This document shows, piece after piece, positions 43,691 through 56,708 of a stretch of DNA of 64,000 nucleotides. The notes under the pieces were generated by a model that did not search any database, was not told where the DNA came from, and saw nothing but the letters and a program-made list of their open reading frames with translations. The DNA comes from CAWAYR01 sp050250955. Its GTDB lineage: Bacteria > Acidobacteriota > Vicinamibacteria > Vicinamibacterales > UBA2999. Position numbers and translations under genes: made by a program. The DNA lies in assembly GCA_050250955.1 (NCBI GenBank), contig JBFWNR010000003.1, positions 248,001-312,000 on the forward strand. Reading direction: 5' to 3'. How positions within the stretch are numbered: the first letter of the stretch is position 1; the number at the start of each line of letters is the position of its first letter.

Positions 43691-45501
43691 GGAGCCGGCG
43701 CGTTCGCCGCCTCGCATCCGGTCGTCGCCGCGGCCAGCCAGCGGGGCTGCGCCGGATCGGCGAAACGGGCGGCCGGGATCGGACTGGGCTGGCCACGCAG
43801 CCACTGCGCCGCGATGTCGCGGACGAGGGGCGCGTCCTGGTAGGTGCCGGGCGCCGGGCGCGGGCGGCCGGCCTCGGGATCGGCGCCGTCGGCGGTCAGT
43901 CGCGCCGCCATGAAGTCGGTGGTCGCGATCACCAGCCGCTCGTCGTCGCCGATCGGCGCCCCCGAGGCGCGACGCACCTCGGCCTCGAGCCCCTCGCGGC
44001 CGCAGCCCACCGCGATCGCCAGCCCCGACACGCCGAGCGAGCGGCTGCGGAAGCGGGGCCGCCGCAGCTGGGTGGTCAGCATGCGGCGCAGATCGGCACC
44101 GGTCGCCTCGACGCGGACGACGCGGTTGTCGAACGGGAACGCGTCGTAGAGCGCCCCGCGCGAGATCGGCCCGGCGTGCAGGCCGGCGCGCAGCCCGCCG
44201 GGGCCGGCGCTGTAGCCGAGCGCGGCATCGGCGCCGGGCACCGCCGCGCGCATCGCGTCGGCGAACAGGTTGCCGAGCGCCGACTCGTCGTCGCGGGTGC
44301 CGCGCGCCACCTCGCCGTCGAGCGCCACGCCGAGCGGGGTCGCCCGCAGGTCGGCGACGCGCTGCAACGCCGGGGCCATGGCGGCGGAGATCGTCGCATC
44401 CGCGGTGACCTCGCGGCCTTCGTAGACCGGCGTCGTCGCCGCCGCGACCGCCTCGGTCACGCAACGGCCCTCGCCTCCGGACTCGCGGCGGCAGATCGCC
44501 CGCGGCGCGAAGACGCGCGACGCCACGACCCGGCCGCTGGCGGTGTCCACGGTGAGATCGATCCGCCCGAAGGCCTGGCCCCAGAAGTAGGCCTGCACCA
44601 TCGGCACGCCGTGGACGCGGTGCGCGACGGCGCTGTGGGTGTGGCCGGCGACGACGGCATCGACCAGCCCGGCCGGCAGGTCGCGCAGCACCGCGAACAT
44701 CTCGGCCCCCGGGTCGCAGGTGTCGAGCCTCGCCGGATCGTCGAACCCCTCGCAGTGCCCGCCGGCGTGCGATCCGACCACCACCACCTGGGCGCCGGCG
44801 GCGCGCAGCGCGGTGGCCTCGCGGACGATGGCGGCGGCGAGCGGCGTGACCGCCAAACCGCCGACGTTGGCGGCGAGCGTCATCGAGAGCGCCGGCAGCG
44901 TCATCACGCCGACGATGCCGACACGCACGCCGGCGACCTCGACCAGCGTCGACGGCCGCACGTTGGGCCAGTCCACCGGCCGGCCGGTGGCTTCGTCGAC
45001 CAGGTTCGCGGCGAGAAACGGGAATTCGGCCTGGGCAGCCCGGGCCTTGAGCGCCCCCCGCAGGTCGCGTCCCGCCTCGCCTTCGTCCGGGCGATCGACG
45101 GCGCCGTACTCGAAGTCGTGGTTGCCGACGGCGAGCGCCGTGTAGCCGAGGGCGTTGTAGGCGTCGATGACGACCGCGCCTTCCGACAGGTTGGAGTCGA
45201 GTCCGCCCTGGAAGGTGTCGCCGGCGTCCACCAGCACGACGCCGCCGCCGTCGGCCGCGCGCGCCGCGCGGAGGTTGCGCAGGTAGCCACCGAACCACGC
45301 CAGCCCGCCCTTGCCGTCGGGGTTGGCGTCGAGACGGCCGTGCAGGTCGGTGGTGCCGACAATCGACAGCACGACGGTGGCCGGCACCGGCGGACGTGCC
45401 CACGCCCATGCCACCAGCGCCAGCCCGCACACGGCGGCCGTGGCCGTCACGAGGCGGCGCCGGGTCCGCGGGTCGGCCTGAGAGGTCATGGCCTTCGCCA
45501 T
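43687..45501 (-). CDS. exported 5'-nucleotidase/metallophosphatase (UshA-like)
   Basis: A 604-residue protein with an N-terminal membrane anchor or signal (VTATAAVCGLALVAWAWA). The calcineurin-like domain shows TTDLHGRLD, VDAGDTFQGG, AVGNHDFEYG and VGSHAGGHCEG, the dinuclear metal ligands. The C-terminal 5'-nucleotidase domain ends with VIATTDFMAARLTADG, the substrate-clamp equivalent. It probably degrades nucleotides or related phosphoesters outside the inner membrane. Convergent with pgl nine bases away. Confidence 0.88.
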   Translation of the reverse strand: MAKAMTSQADPRTRRRLVTATAAVCGLALVAWAWARPPVPATVVLSIVGTTDLHGRLDANPDGKGGLAWFGGYLRNLRAARAADGGGVVLVDAGDTFQGGLDSNLSEGAVVIDAYNALGYTALAVGNHDFEYGAVDRPDEGEAGRDLRGALKARAAQAEFPFLAANLVDEATGRPVDWPNVRPSTLVEVAGVRVGIVGVMTLPALSMTLAANVGGLAVTPLAAAIVREATALRAAGAQVVVVGSHAGGHCEGFDDPARLDTCDPGAEMFAVLRDLPAGLVDAVVAGHTHSAVAHRVHGVPMVQAYFWGQAFGRIDLTVDTASGRVVASRVFAPRAICRRESGGEGRCVTEAVAAATTPVYEGREVTADATISAAMAPALQRVADLRATPLGVALDGEVARGTRDDESALGNLFADAMRAAVPGADAALGYSAGPGGLRAGLHAGPISRGALYDAFPFDNRVVRVEATGADLRRMLTTQLRRPRFRSRSLGVSGLAIAVGCGREGLEAEVRRASGAPIGDDERLVIATTDFMAARLTADGADPEAGRPRPAPGTYQDAPLVRDIAAQWLRGQPSPIPAARFADPAQPRWLAAATTGCEAANAPAP

Positions 45502-45532
45502 GATGCCTCAACCGGTGCCCGCGCAGACGGCG

Positions 45533-45538
45533 TAGCAT
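45533..45538 (+). promoter_or_regulatory. -10 box for a leaderless kinase gene
   Basis: TAGCAT plus six bases leads exactly to the GTG at 45545. An earlier in-frame GTG at 45539 abuts the hexamer and is therefore less likely. Confidence 0.45.
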
Positions 45539-45544
45539 GTGGCC

Positions 45545-47206
<1,662 letters not shown>

Positions 47207-47226
47207 GCGGACGCGAACCCCGGGCG

Positions 47227-48378
47227 TCAGTCGGTGAGCGCGAGGACCGCGAAGGCGGTGGCCAGGTCCGACATGAACATCCGCCGCCACGGCTCGCCCT
47301 TCTCGCCGCCGTGCTCGCGGTCGAAGTTGAGCGAGTGGGCGCGCCACGGCGCCCAGGCGTCGTCGCCGGGCCGTTCGGCGTCCTGGTGCGCACGCAGCCA
47401 GGCCAGGCCCTTCACGACCGACGGCCGGGTCGCGGCGGCGCCGGCGCGACGCATGGCGTGGACGACCAGGCCGGTGGCGTAGCCGTCGGAGGCGTCCAAG
47501 AGGGCGAGGTCCGGGGTGCCCGGCGGCGCAAACGGCCCCTCGGTCTTCGTCCAGCGCCAGGGCCCGAGGCCGGCGATCGACCAGCCGCCGTCGGGCCGCT
47601 GCGCCAGCTCGAGATCGCGCATCGTCAGCTCCATCTCGGACGGGGTCATCACGCCCGACAGGCTCGACGCCGCCAGCAGCGCCCAGGCGCGGTTGAACAG
47701 CCGCTCCCCCGCCTGACGCGTGCGCAGGTAGCTGCGCAGACGCACCAGGCCGGCCTTGCCGCGCTCGTCCTGGCTCGCCTGCCATCCAGGCCCGCTGCCC
47801 ACGGCCAGCGCCGCCAGCGTGGCGCCGTGGAACGCCGAGTCGTTCGCTTCGTATGGCTCGAGGCCGAAGTTGAGCCAGTCCCAGGCCCCGTCCGGCCGCT
47901 GCACCTCCCAGAGCCGGGCGACGGCGGCCCGGGTGGCGTCGCTGCCCTTGCTCGAGCGGCCGAGCGTGTCGTGGTGGGTGAGCACGAGCGCGTTCAGCAC
48001 CGCCTCTACGCCGCGCGACTCGGCCGTCTTGTCGTCGGTGTGGTCGTAGTACGGCTGCGCCGTGGCGACATGGGTCACGCGCCGCCGGGCGATGTCGAGG
48101 ATGCGCGCTTCGTGAGCGGTCGGGGCGGCCTGGCCCATGGCCCGGCGCAACGCCGGGCGGGCCAGCGCGTAGGGCACGGCGGTGTGACACGACAGGCAGC
48201 GGGTCTCGCCGTCGCCAGTCTTCAGCACCTTGGCCCTGGCCCACCACAGGTCCATGCGGGCGTCGAGCGAACGGGCGGCGGCCGCGGTGTCCCAGCCCGG
48301 GTTCGCGGGCGGGGCGGCGCCAAGCAGCATCGCGCCCGGGACCACGAGCGCGGCGAGGACCAGGACGCGGAGCGGCAT
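47227..48378 (-). CDS. exported protein with haem c motif and alpha-toroid repeats
   Basis: A 383-residue protein with a signal peptide (VLVLAALVVPGAMLLGAA), then Cys61-Leu-Ser-Cys64-His65, a haem c motif introduced by GETR. The remainder carries squalene-cyclase-like repeats (VQRPDGAWDWLNFGLEPYEA, LAQRPDGGWSIAGLG, LAWLRAHQ), which fold as an alpha/alpha toroid. The acidic DxDD-type catalytic motif of cyclases is not seen, so cyclase activity is doubtful; a haem-bearing binding or redox protein seems likelier. It lies between two unrelated kinases and is convergent with the first. Confidence 0.75.
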   Translation of the reverse strand: MPLRVLVLAALVVPGAMLLGAAPPANPGWDTAAAARSLDARMDLWWARAKVLKTGDGETRCLSCHTAVPYALARPALRRAMGQAAPTAHEARILDIARRRVTHVATAQPYYDHTDDKTAESRGVEAVLNALVLTHHDTLGRSSKGSDATRAAVARLWEVQRPDGAWDWLNFGLEPYEANDSAFHGATLAALAVGSGPGWQASQDERGKAGLVRLRSYLRTRQAGERLFNRAWALLAASSLSGVMTPSEMELTMRDLELAQRPDGGWSIAGLGPWRWTKTEGPFAPPGTPDLALLDASDGYATGLVVHAMRRAGAAATRPSVVKGLAWLRAHQDAERPGDDAWAPWRAHSLNFDREHGGEKGEPWRRMFMSDLATAFAVLALTD

Positions 48379-48420
48379 CGGCGGATCTGACCACCCGCCC
48401 GAGCGGCCGTCAACCCCTGC

Positions 48421-49314
48421 TCACTCGACGATCGGCCAGTAGACGGCGGTGCGCCAGTCGGCCTGATTCGGGTGATCCGCCGGGTCGGTCAGGTACGACT
48501 CCCACGGCGCGCCGCCCGGCCGCACGCCGTTGGCGGCCATCCAGCGCTCGATCGCCGCGTAGGTGTCGGTGAGCTGTTCGTACGGTCCGGCGTGCATGGC
48601 CACGGCCACGGCGCCGCCGGGGAGCTCGCCCGCCTCGATGTCGCCGGCGCCGGCGGCGACCCGCGCCAGTGGCACCCCGGCCTCGACGGTCATCAACCCG
48701 GCGCCCACCTCGGGGTAGCGCGTGAAGGGCGGTCCGGCCAGCGCCATACCGGCCTGGTGGGCGTGGCCGTAGCTCTTGCCGATGCCGTTGCCGATCGCGG
48801 CCGCCAGCTCGTGGCGGGCGACCCTGGCGCGCACGAACAGCACGGGCTGGGCGGCAATCTCCTGACGTTCGATCGACAGCGTAGGCATGGCCATCCTCGG
48901 CGTTGGGGTCGTGGGCAGGTGGAACAGCCGCACGCAGGGACCCGCCTGCGCCACGACCTCGCGGTGGCGCATCCGGGCCGGCAGGTCGGCGCGGCCGACG
49001 GCCCGGCGATAGGCGCGCGGCGTGCGGCCGAAATGGCGGACGAACGCCCGCGTGAACACCTCGTGGCTCTCGAACCCGTGGGCGAAGGCGACATCGACGA
49101 CCCGGTCGTCGCCGGCCGCCAGCTGCGCCGCGGCGCGCTCGAGCCGCAGCCGCAGCGCGTAGGCCTTGGGCGACTCGCCGGTGAGACGCGTGAACGCGCG
49201 CTCGACCTGGAAGCGGGACGCCCCGGTATCGCGGGCCAGCGTGGCCAACGCCACACCGGTCCCCGGCTCGCGCCGCAGCCGGCGTAGCACGCCGAAGGCC
49301 AGGTCGCGGGTCAT
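48421..49314 (-). CDS. AraC-family regulator with GyrI-like effector domain
   Basis: About 297 residues. The N-terminal AraC DNA-binding region has two helix-turn-helices (LARDTGASRFQVERAFTRLT; VVDVAFAHGFESHEVFTRAF), and the C-terminal half is a GyrI-like small-molecule-binding domain (MPTLSIERQEIAAQPVLFVR onward, ending DWRTAVYWPIVE). This is the Rob/SoxS-BmrR-like layout of regulators responding to lipophilic compounds. I prefer the ATG at 49314, because the ATG four codons upstream overlaps a TAGGAT -10 box. Confidence 0.88.
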   Translation of the reverse strand: MTRDLAFGVLRRLRREPGTGVALATLARDTGASRFQVERAFTRLTGESPKAYALRLRLERAAAQLAAGDDRVVDVAFAHGFESHEVFTRAFVRHFGRTPRAYRRAVGRADLPARMRHREVVAQAGPCVRLFHLPTTPTPRMAMPTLSIERQEIAAQPVLFVRARVARHELAAAIGNGIGKSYGHAHQAGMALAGPPFTRYPEVGAGLMTVEAGVPLARVAAGAGDIEAGELPGGAVAVAMHAGPYEQLTDTYAAIERWMAANGVRPGGAPWESYLTDPADHPNQADWRTAVYWPIVE

Positions 49315-49324
49315 CGGTGCCGGC

Positions 49325-49330
49325 ATCCTA
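49325..49330 (-). promoter_or_regulatory. candidate -10 box, near-leaderless
   Basis: On the minus strand TAGGAT plus ten bases leads to the ATG at 49314. Confidence 0.35.
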
Positions 49331-49512
49331 CCCGGAGCGGCGCGGCGGCGTCTTGACGTTTCGTGCGAGGGGCAATCGCCGGGGCGGTCGGAGGCCGGCG
49401 CATCGTCGGCACAGGTCGGACCCGCGGCGGCGCTCCCCGACGGACACGTGGTGCTGATGGGCGGGAAGGACTACAGTGGACCGTCGCGACCCGGGCCAGG
49501 GCCGCGCGCCCC

Positions 49513-52233
<2,721 letters not shown>

Positions 52234-52450
52234 GCGCCGCAGCTACTGCCACATCTGGCCCGGCTTCAGTGCGGCGACCGTCAGCAATTCCCCTGGCAGA
52301 CCTGGCCGTCGCGTCGATCGCGTGCTGACGGGCAGCGCTGGGGCCGCAGGGGCATCGCACGCACCGACCCGGCCTGTACGGCGGTGCCCGCCTGAATCGT
52401 GTCAAGCGAATTCGAGGTTTCCGCCACCGCACGACTCGGTGGTGCGACGT

Positions 52451-52903
52451 TCAGGCACTCGGCACGACGGCCACGTCGATGCCCCTGGTGCGGGCCAGCC
52501 CGAGCAGCCGGCGGTCGGCCGACGCCAGGAAGGCCCCCTCGCGCTCGGCGAGCGCCAGATACACGCAGTCCGGCACTTTGTGATTCACGGTGAGGGCAAG
52601 GTTCAGCGCGGCCGGGGCCAGGGCCTCGTCGTCGGCCAGGACGATGATCCCGTCGGCGACGGCGTCGAGCGTCGCGGCCAGCGCCGCCGCGGCGGCCAGC
52701 GCATCGAGCCGGCCAGCCTCGACCATGCGGCGCAGCGCCGATGCCACTTCCAGGATCATCAGGCGCGGCGCGAGCCAGTGCACCGTCGTTTCCAGCAGCG
52801 AGACACTCTCCGCCGTGCCGGTCTCGGGAACCACCACCTTCACCGCGACCGACGCGTCGAGGACACCAACGGCGGGAACGTCAGCCGCGGGCATCGCGCT
52901 CAC
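52451..52903 (-). CDS. PIN-domain toxin (VapC/FitB-like)
   Basis: A 150-residue PIN domain ribonuclease, the probable toxin of a type II toxin-antitoxin pair. The acidic site is intact: Asp in GVLDASVAVKVVVPE, Glu in ILEVASALRR, Asp in VPDCVYLALAE and Asp in ASADRRLLGLA. The first start (GTG, 52903) lies inside the antitoxin gene; an ATG three codons later (52894) is an alternative. The overlap with the antitoxin is 23 or 14 bases, giving coupled translation. Confidence 0.9.
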   Translation of the reverse strand: MSAMPAADVPAVGVLDASVAVKVVVPETGTAESVSLLETTVHWLAPRLMILEVASALRRMVEAGRLDALAAAAALAATLDAVADGIIVLADDEALAPAALNLALTVNHKVPDCVYLALAEREGAFLASADRRLLGLARTRGIDVAVVPSA

Positions 52904-53126
52904 GCCGGATCAGCCGGGTGCTGTCGACGGGCCGATCGTCCACCGACGGGCCGATCGAGGCGCGTACGGCGGCGGCGCGCCGCAAATAGGCCCGCCGACG
53001 CGCGTCGACCGATGCGGCAAGCGTCGTCCGGACCTCCTCCTCGAGCGACAGGCCGCGTTTCGCGGCTCGGGCCCGCAGGGCGTGCGCGACCGCGTCGTCG
53101 AGCTGGCGCACCTTCAGTTCGGCCAT
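52881..53126 (-). CDS. ribbon-helix-helix antitoxin (FitA/VapB-like)
   Basis: An 81-residue antitoxin. The N-terminal ribbon-helix-helix is AELKVRQLDDAVAHALRARA through GLSLEEEVRTTL, and the basic C-terminal tail (DSTRLIRRERDARG) would wrap the toxin. FitA-type domains bind operators in their own promoter; none is obvious here beyond a CCCCA-TG-TGGGG dyad at 53147-53158. It is first in the operon, as usual. Confidence 0.88.
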   Translation of the reverse strand: MAELKVRQLDDAVAHALRARAAKRGLSLEEEVRTTLAASVDARRRAYLRRAAAVRASIGPSVDDRPVDSTRLIRRERDARG

Positions 53127-53146
53127 GCCGACGAGGGTAGCACTGC

Positions 53147-53163
53147 CCCCATGTGGGGTCAAA
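53147..53163. repeat. degenerate REP-like element upstream of the antitoxin and M14 genes
   Basis: CCCCATGTGGGG forms a 5-base-arm dyad and continues GGGGTCAAATC, resembling half of the GGGGTC elements at 17841-17897. It sits in the 57-base divergent gap, so it may instead be the antitoxin operator. Confidence 0.35.
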
Positions 53164-53171
53164 TCGCGGTG

Positions 53172-53177
53172 TAGAAT
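53172..53177 (+). promoter_or_regulatory. -10 box for the leaderless M14 peptidase gene
   Basis: TAGAAT plus six bases leads exactly to the ATG at 53184. Confidence 0.5.
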
Positions 53178-53183
53178 TGGCGG

Positions 53184-54767
53184 ATGCCCGTTCGACGCTC
53201 GCTTTCGATCCTCGCCGTGCTCGTGGTCGCCTCGGGGGTGCCGATGGCCCAGACCGCCCGCCCTTCCCCGCTCGCCACCCTCCAGACCCGCGCCGAGCGG
53301 ACCGCCTTCACCGAGACCAGCCGTTACGACGACGTGAAGTCGTTCCTCGACACGGTGGATGCCGCCTCGGATCAGGTGCACGTCTCGACCTTCGGCTACA
53401 CCTTCGAAGGCCGGCCGCTGCTGCTGGCGGTGGTCGGCCGCGTCGCCGACGGCCGCCCGGCCACCGTGCTCGCCGCCAACCGGCTGCGCGTGTATCTCCA
53501 GGCCAACATCCACGCCGGCGAGGTCGAGGGCAAGGAAGCGGTCCTGGCGCTGGTCCGTGACATCGCCCGCGGCCAGCACGCCGAGTGGCTGTCGTCGATG
53601 GTCCTGCTCGTCAACCCGAACTACAACGCCGACGGCAACGAGCGTGTCACGCTGACCAGCCGCGGGCTTCAGCACGGGCCGATCGGCGGCCAGGGCACGC
53701 GGGCCAACGCCCAGGGCCTGAACATCAACCGCGACGACATGAAGCTCGAGACGCCCGAGGCGCGCTCGATGGTCCGGCTGCTGAACGCCTTCGATCCCCA
53801 CGTGATGATCGACCTGCACACCACCAACGGGTCGCGGCACGCCTATCACCTCACCTACGAGACGCCGAACAACCCGGCGGTGGACGGTGCCATCGTCCGC
53901 CAGTCGCGCGACTGGATGGCGGCGATGTCGGCCGCGATCAAGGCCAGGGACGGCTGGGACTTCCGCTCCTACGGCAACGTGTCGGGCACGGCGCCGAACC
54001 GGGTGTGGACGACGGTCGAAGACCTGCCGCGTTACACCCACAACTACTGGGGCTTGCGCAACCGCTTCGGGATTCTCGAAGAGACCTACTCGTACCTGCC
54101 GTTCGCCGAACGCGTGGCCACCTGCCGTCGCTTCGTCGAGGAGGTGCTCAACTACGCCCACGCCCACGCCGCGGCGCTGATGAAGACCACGGCGGCGGCC
54201 GACGCGGCCGCGCTCGTCGGCCAGCAGGTGTCGCTGCGCTCGACGGTGGCGCGCGGCCCGGCGCCGATCGAGATCCTGATGGGCGGCGTCGAGGAGGAGG
54301 TGAATCCCTACTCCGGCCGTCTCATGCACAAGCGGACGAACGCGCGGACACCGGAGCAGATGGCCGACGAGACCACCTTCGCGTCCACCGACCGGGAGCG
54401 CGTGCCGGCGGCCTACTACGTGCCGGCCGAGCAGAAGGCCGCGGTCGAGCTGCTGCGCGCGCACGGCATCACGCTCGAGCGCGTCGCCACCGCACAGACC
54501 CTGCAGCTCGAGGAGTTCACGGTCGCCGAGTCCACGACCACGCCCAAGCCGTTCGAGAACCACCAGGAACGCACCGTGACCGGCCGCTACGGTGCGGTCG
54601 ACCGCGAGGTACCGGCCGGCGCCTGGCGCGTGCCGATGACCCAGAAGCTGGCCCGGCTGGCCTTCTACCTGCTCGAGCCGCGATCGAACGACGGGCTGGT
54701 CACCTGGAACGTGCTCGACGAGGCGCTGAAGTCCGGCCGCTCGCCGATCCTGCGCACGCGCGACTGA
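53184..54767 (+). CDS. exported M14-family zinc carboxypeptidase
   Basis: A 527-residue protein with a signal peptide (SILAVLVVASGVPMAQ). Zinc ligands are His110 and Glu113 (NIHAGEVEGKEAV) and the later His in MIDLHTTNGSRHAYH; the catalytic Glu is in GILEETYSYLPF. The C-terminal 200 residues form a beta-rich extension (VSLRSTVARGPAPIEILMGG onward) typical of large M14 enzymes of environmental bacteria. Probably cleaves peptides or peptidoglycan stems outside the cell membrane. Ends next to the convergent HxlR gene with no gap. Confidence 0.9.
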   Translation: MPVRRSLSILAVLVVASGVPMAQTARPSPLATLQTRAERTAFTETSRYDDVKSFLDTVDAASDQVHVSTFGYTFEGRPLLLAVVGRVADGRPATVLAANRLRVYLQANIHAGEVEGKEAVLALVRDIARGQHAEWLSSMVLLVNPNYNADGNERVTLTSRGLQHGPIGGQGTRANAQGLNINRDDMKLETPEARSMVRLLNAFDPHVMIDLHTTNGSRHAYHLTYETPNNPAVDGAIVRQSRDWMAAMSAAIKARDGWDFRSYGNVSGTAPNRVWTTVEDLPRYTHNYWGLRNRFGILEETYSYLPFAERVATCRRFVEEVLNYAHAHAAALMKTTAAADAAALVGQQVSLRSTVARGPAPIEILMGGVEEEVNPYSGRLMHKRTNARTPEQMADETTFASTDRERVPAAYYVPAEQKAAVELLRAHGITLERVATAQTLQLEEFTVAESTTTPKPFENHQERTVTGRYGAVDREVPAGAWRVPMTQKLARLAFYLLEPRSNDGLVTWNVLDEALKSGRSPILRTRD

Positions 54768-55103
54768 TCACGACCGCTTCTTGCGGTAGGCGCTCCCCCA
54801 GCTGCGCAGCACCTCGATGGCCGGCAGCGCCGAGCGGCCGAGGGGGGTGAGCGCGTAGTCGACGTGCGGCGGCACCACCGGGTGCACGGTGCGCGTCACC
54901 AGCCCGTGGGCTTCGAGCTCGCGCAGCTGCTGGGTGAGCATCTTGTGCGAGACGCGGCCGAGCTCGCGCTTCAGCTCGTTGTAGCGCCACGTGCGCTGGC
55001 CGAGCCGCCAGAGAATCGGCATCTTCCAGCGCCCGCCGATCACGTGCAGCGCCAGTTCCACCGGGTTCTGGAAGCGGTGGCCCTCGAACACGAACTCCGG
55101 CAT
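54768..55103 (-). CDS. HxlR-family transcriptional regulator
   Basis: A 111-residue winged-helix HxlR protein: NPVELALHVIGGRWKMPILW, RYNELKRELGRVSHKMLTQQL and LEAHGLVTRTVHPVVPPHVD are the family signatures. There is no conserved N-terminal redox Cys of the HypR type. The ATG at 55103 has AGGAGAG upstream; longer frames are noise. It is divergent from a truncated DJ-1/PfpI gene and an F420 reductase-like gene, the usual kind of targets for HxlR. Confidence 0.92.
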   Translation of the reverse strand: MPEFVFEGHRFQNPVELALHVIGGRWKMPILWRLGQRTWRYNELKRELGRVSHKMLTQQLRELEAHGLVTRTVHPVVPPHVDYALTPLGRSALPAIEVLRSWGSAYRKKRS

Positions 55104-55121
55104 CGGCACTCTCCTGCTGGT

Positions 55122-55148
55122 GAGTATCACCCTGAAGGGTGCGTACTC
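55122..55148. promoter_or_regulatory. HxlR operator candidate
   Basis: GAGTATCACCCT (55122-55133) and AGGGTGCGTACTC (55136-55148) form an imperfect inverted repeat with outer GAGTA/TACTC arms. It lies in the divergent promoter upstream of the regulator. Confidence 0.55.
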
Positions 55149-55177
55149 CACACGCGGATGGCGCCTTGCTACAGTGA

Positions 55178-55435
55178 TCGCACGTCCCAGGAGGTCGCGG
55201 CAAGACGTGGACGGGGTTCGCCGACAGCGAGGAGCGCTTCGCCGACGAGTTCGTCGGCCGGCGCCTGCAGCCGTTCTGGATCGAGGAGGAGGCGCGACGG
55301 CTGGGAGACAGCAATGTCGTGGTCGATCAGCGCTTTCGCCCGTTCGCCGTGCGGGATGGACGCCTGGTGACCGGTCAGCAGCAATACTCCGGCGCCGCGG
55401 CCGCCCAACTGGTGGTCGACGCCCGGGGACGGTGA
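55178..55435 (+). pseudogene. 3' remnant of a DJ-1/PfpI-family gene
   Basis: In the frame closed by the TGA at 55433-55435, codons from 55202 on encode KTWTGFADSEERFADEFVGR and end in GQQQYSGAAAAQLVVDARGR. This is the last third of a type 1 glutamine amidotransferase-like (DJ-1/PfpI) protein. The first two thirds, including the nucleophile-elbow Cys, are missing: an in-frame stop lies at 55175-55177 and no start codon follows it. The HxlR divergent promoter abuts the remnant, so one internal deletion probably joined promoter and 3' end. Identification is by recognised family motifs. Confidence 0.7.
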
Positions 55436-55440
55436 GGATC

Positions 55441-56076
55441 ATGACCATCGCATTCATCGGCTGCGGACACGTCGGCGCACCGCTGGCCGATCACCTGCAG
55501 CGGGCCGGCCACGACGTCGTGCTGGCGGCCACCGACCCGGCCTCGGACAGCGTCCGCAAGGCGGTCGCCCGCAATCCGGCGCTGCGCGTGGCCGCGCCCG
55601 GCGACGCGGTCGCCGGCGCCGCGGTCGTCTTTCTCGCCACGCCGTTCCAGGCCAACGCGGCGGCGCTGGCGCCGCTGGCGCCGGCCCTGACCGGCAGGGT
55701 GCTGGTCGACTGCACCAACCCGGTCGGCCCCGGGCTCACCCACGGCCTGGCCAGCGCCGAATCCGGCGCGGCCCACGTCCAGCGCCTGGCGCCCGGCGCG
55801 CGCGTCGTCAAGGCGTTCAGCATCTACGGCTACGAGAACTTCGAGGACAACCGCTTCCCGGCGGCGACAGTGCGGCCGGCCATGTTCTTCTGTGGTGACG
55901 ACGACGGGGCCAAGACGGTGGTGGCAGAGCTGATCGCCGCACTCGGGTGGGAGCCGCTCGACGTCGGCGGCCTCGAGCAGGCTTTGCACCTGGAGCACAT
56001 GACGTTGCTGTGGATCCGGATGGTGCGGGTGCACCGCGCGCCGGCGCACCTGGTGTGGGCGGTGCTGCGGCGCTGA
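55441..56076 (+). CDS. NADPH-dependent F420 reductase-like oxidoreductase
   Basis: A 211-residue protein with an N-terminal Rossmann fold (IAFIGCGHVGAPLADHLQRA), LVDCTNPVGPG and VVKAFSIYGYENFEDNRFP, the signature of the NPDG/COG2085 group. True F420:NADP reductases and F420-independent relatives look alike, and no F420 gene is in the window. It starts five bases after the stop of the DJ-1 remnant with GGTGAGGATC as weak ribosome site, so it once followed that gene in an HxlR-controlled operon and may still use its promoter. Confidence 0.85.
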   Translation: MTIAFIGCGHVGAPLADHLQRAGHDVVLAATDPASDSVRKAVARNPALRVAAPGDAVAGAAVVFLATPFQANAAALAPLAPALTGRVLVDCTNPVGPGLTHGLASAESGAAHVQRLAPGARVVKAFSIYGYENFEDNRFPAATVRPAMFFCGDDDGAKTVVAELIAALGWEPLDVGGLEQALHLEHMTLLWIRMVRVHRAPAHLVWAVLRR

Positions 56077-56116
56077 GCGGGGAATCCCCAGCGCCGGCGG
56101 CGGCGTCGGAACGATC

Positions 56117-56659
56117 ATGGCCAACACCGACCCCGCCCCCCACGGGTGGACGCACATCGGCCGCCGTCGGCCGCCCTTCGCCGTGGTCCCGGAGCCGGGA
56201 CAGGAATCGGTCTGGGACTACCCGCGCCCGCCGGTGGTCGTGCCGGACGATCGGCTGGTGACCGTCGCGCTCGGTGACAGCACGATCGTCGAGACGCGGC
56301 GGGCCTTGCGGGTGCTGGAGACGGCCAGCCCGCCGACGTTCTACCTGCCGTTGAGCGACGTCGTGACCGGACGGTTCGAGCCCGGCGGCGAGGCGTCGTG
56401 GTGCGAGTGGAAGGGCGAAGCCCGCTACTGGTCCCTGGTGGTCGAGGGCCGGCGGGTCGACGAGGTGGCGTGGTCGTATCCGACGCCGCGGCCGGGATTC
56501 GCGATGCTGCGCGACCGCTTCGCCGTGTACGGCGGGCGGCTCGCCTGCTTCGTCGGCGGGGAGCGGGTGCGGCCGCAGGCCGGTGGCTTCTACGGCGGGT
56601 GGATCACCAGCGAGGTCGTCGGCCCGTTCAAGGGCGAACCGGGCACGGCCGGCTGGTGA
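56117..56659 (+). CDS. DUF427 protein
   Basis: A 180-residue single-domain DUF427 protein. VWDYPRPPVVVPDDRLVTVA, TFYLPLSDV and SWCEWKGEARYWSLVV are the conserved stretches; WSYPTPRPGFAMLRDRFAVY followed by GGRLACFVGGERV is the C-terminal signature. Cytoplasmic, no known reaction; the fold is a small beta-rich pocket. No link to neighbours is evident. Confidence 0.9.
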   Translation: MANTDPAPHGWTHIGRRRPPFAVVPEPGQESVWDYPRPPVVVPDDRLVTVALGDSTIVETRRALRVLETASPPTFYLPLSDVVTGRFEPGGEASWCEWKGEARYWSLVVEGRRVDEVAWSYPTPRPGFAMLRDRFAVYGGRLACFVGGERVRPQAGGFYGGWITSEVVGPFKGEPGTAGW

Positions 56660-56708
56660 CGGGCACGCGGCCCGGCCGGATGGCGCGCCGGCCGGGGGAC
56701 GCGTGGCC

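Noticed and set aside
45539..45541. GTG at 45539 as the kinase start
   Set aside because: It abuts the TAGCAT -10 box, leaving no room for transcription start; the GTG at 45545 has the standard six-base spacing.
52234..52450. A hidden gene between the kinase-propeller and toxin genes, for example the minus-strand frame ending GELLTVAALKPGQMWQ
   Set aside because: The frame has no start or recognisable domain and covers only about 30 codons of tolerable sequence. I see nothing reliable in this gap.
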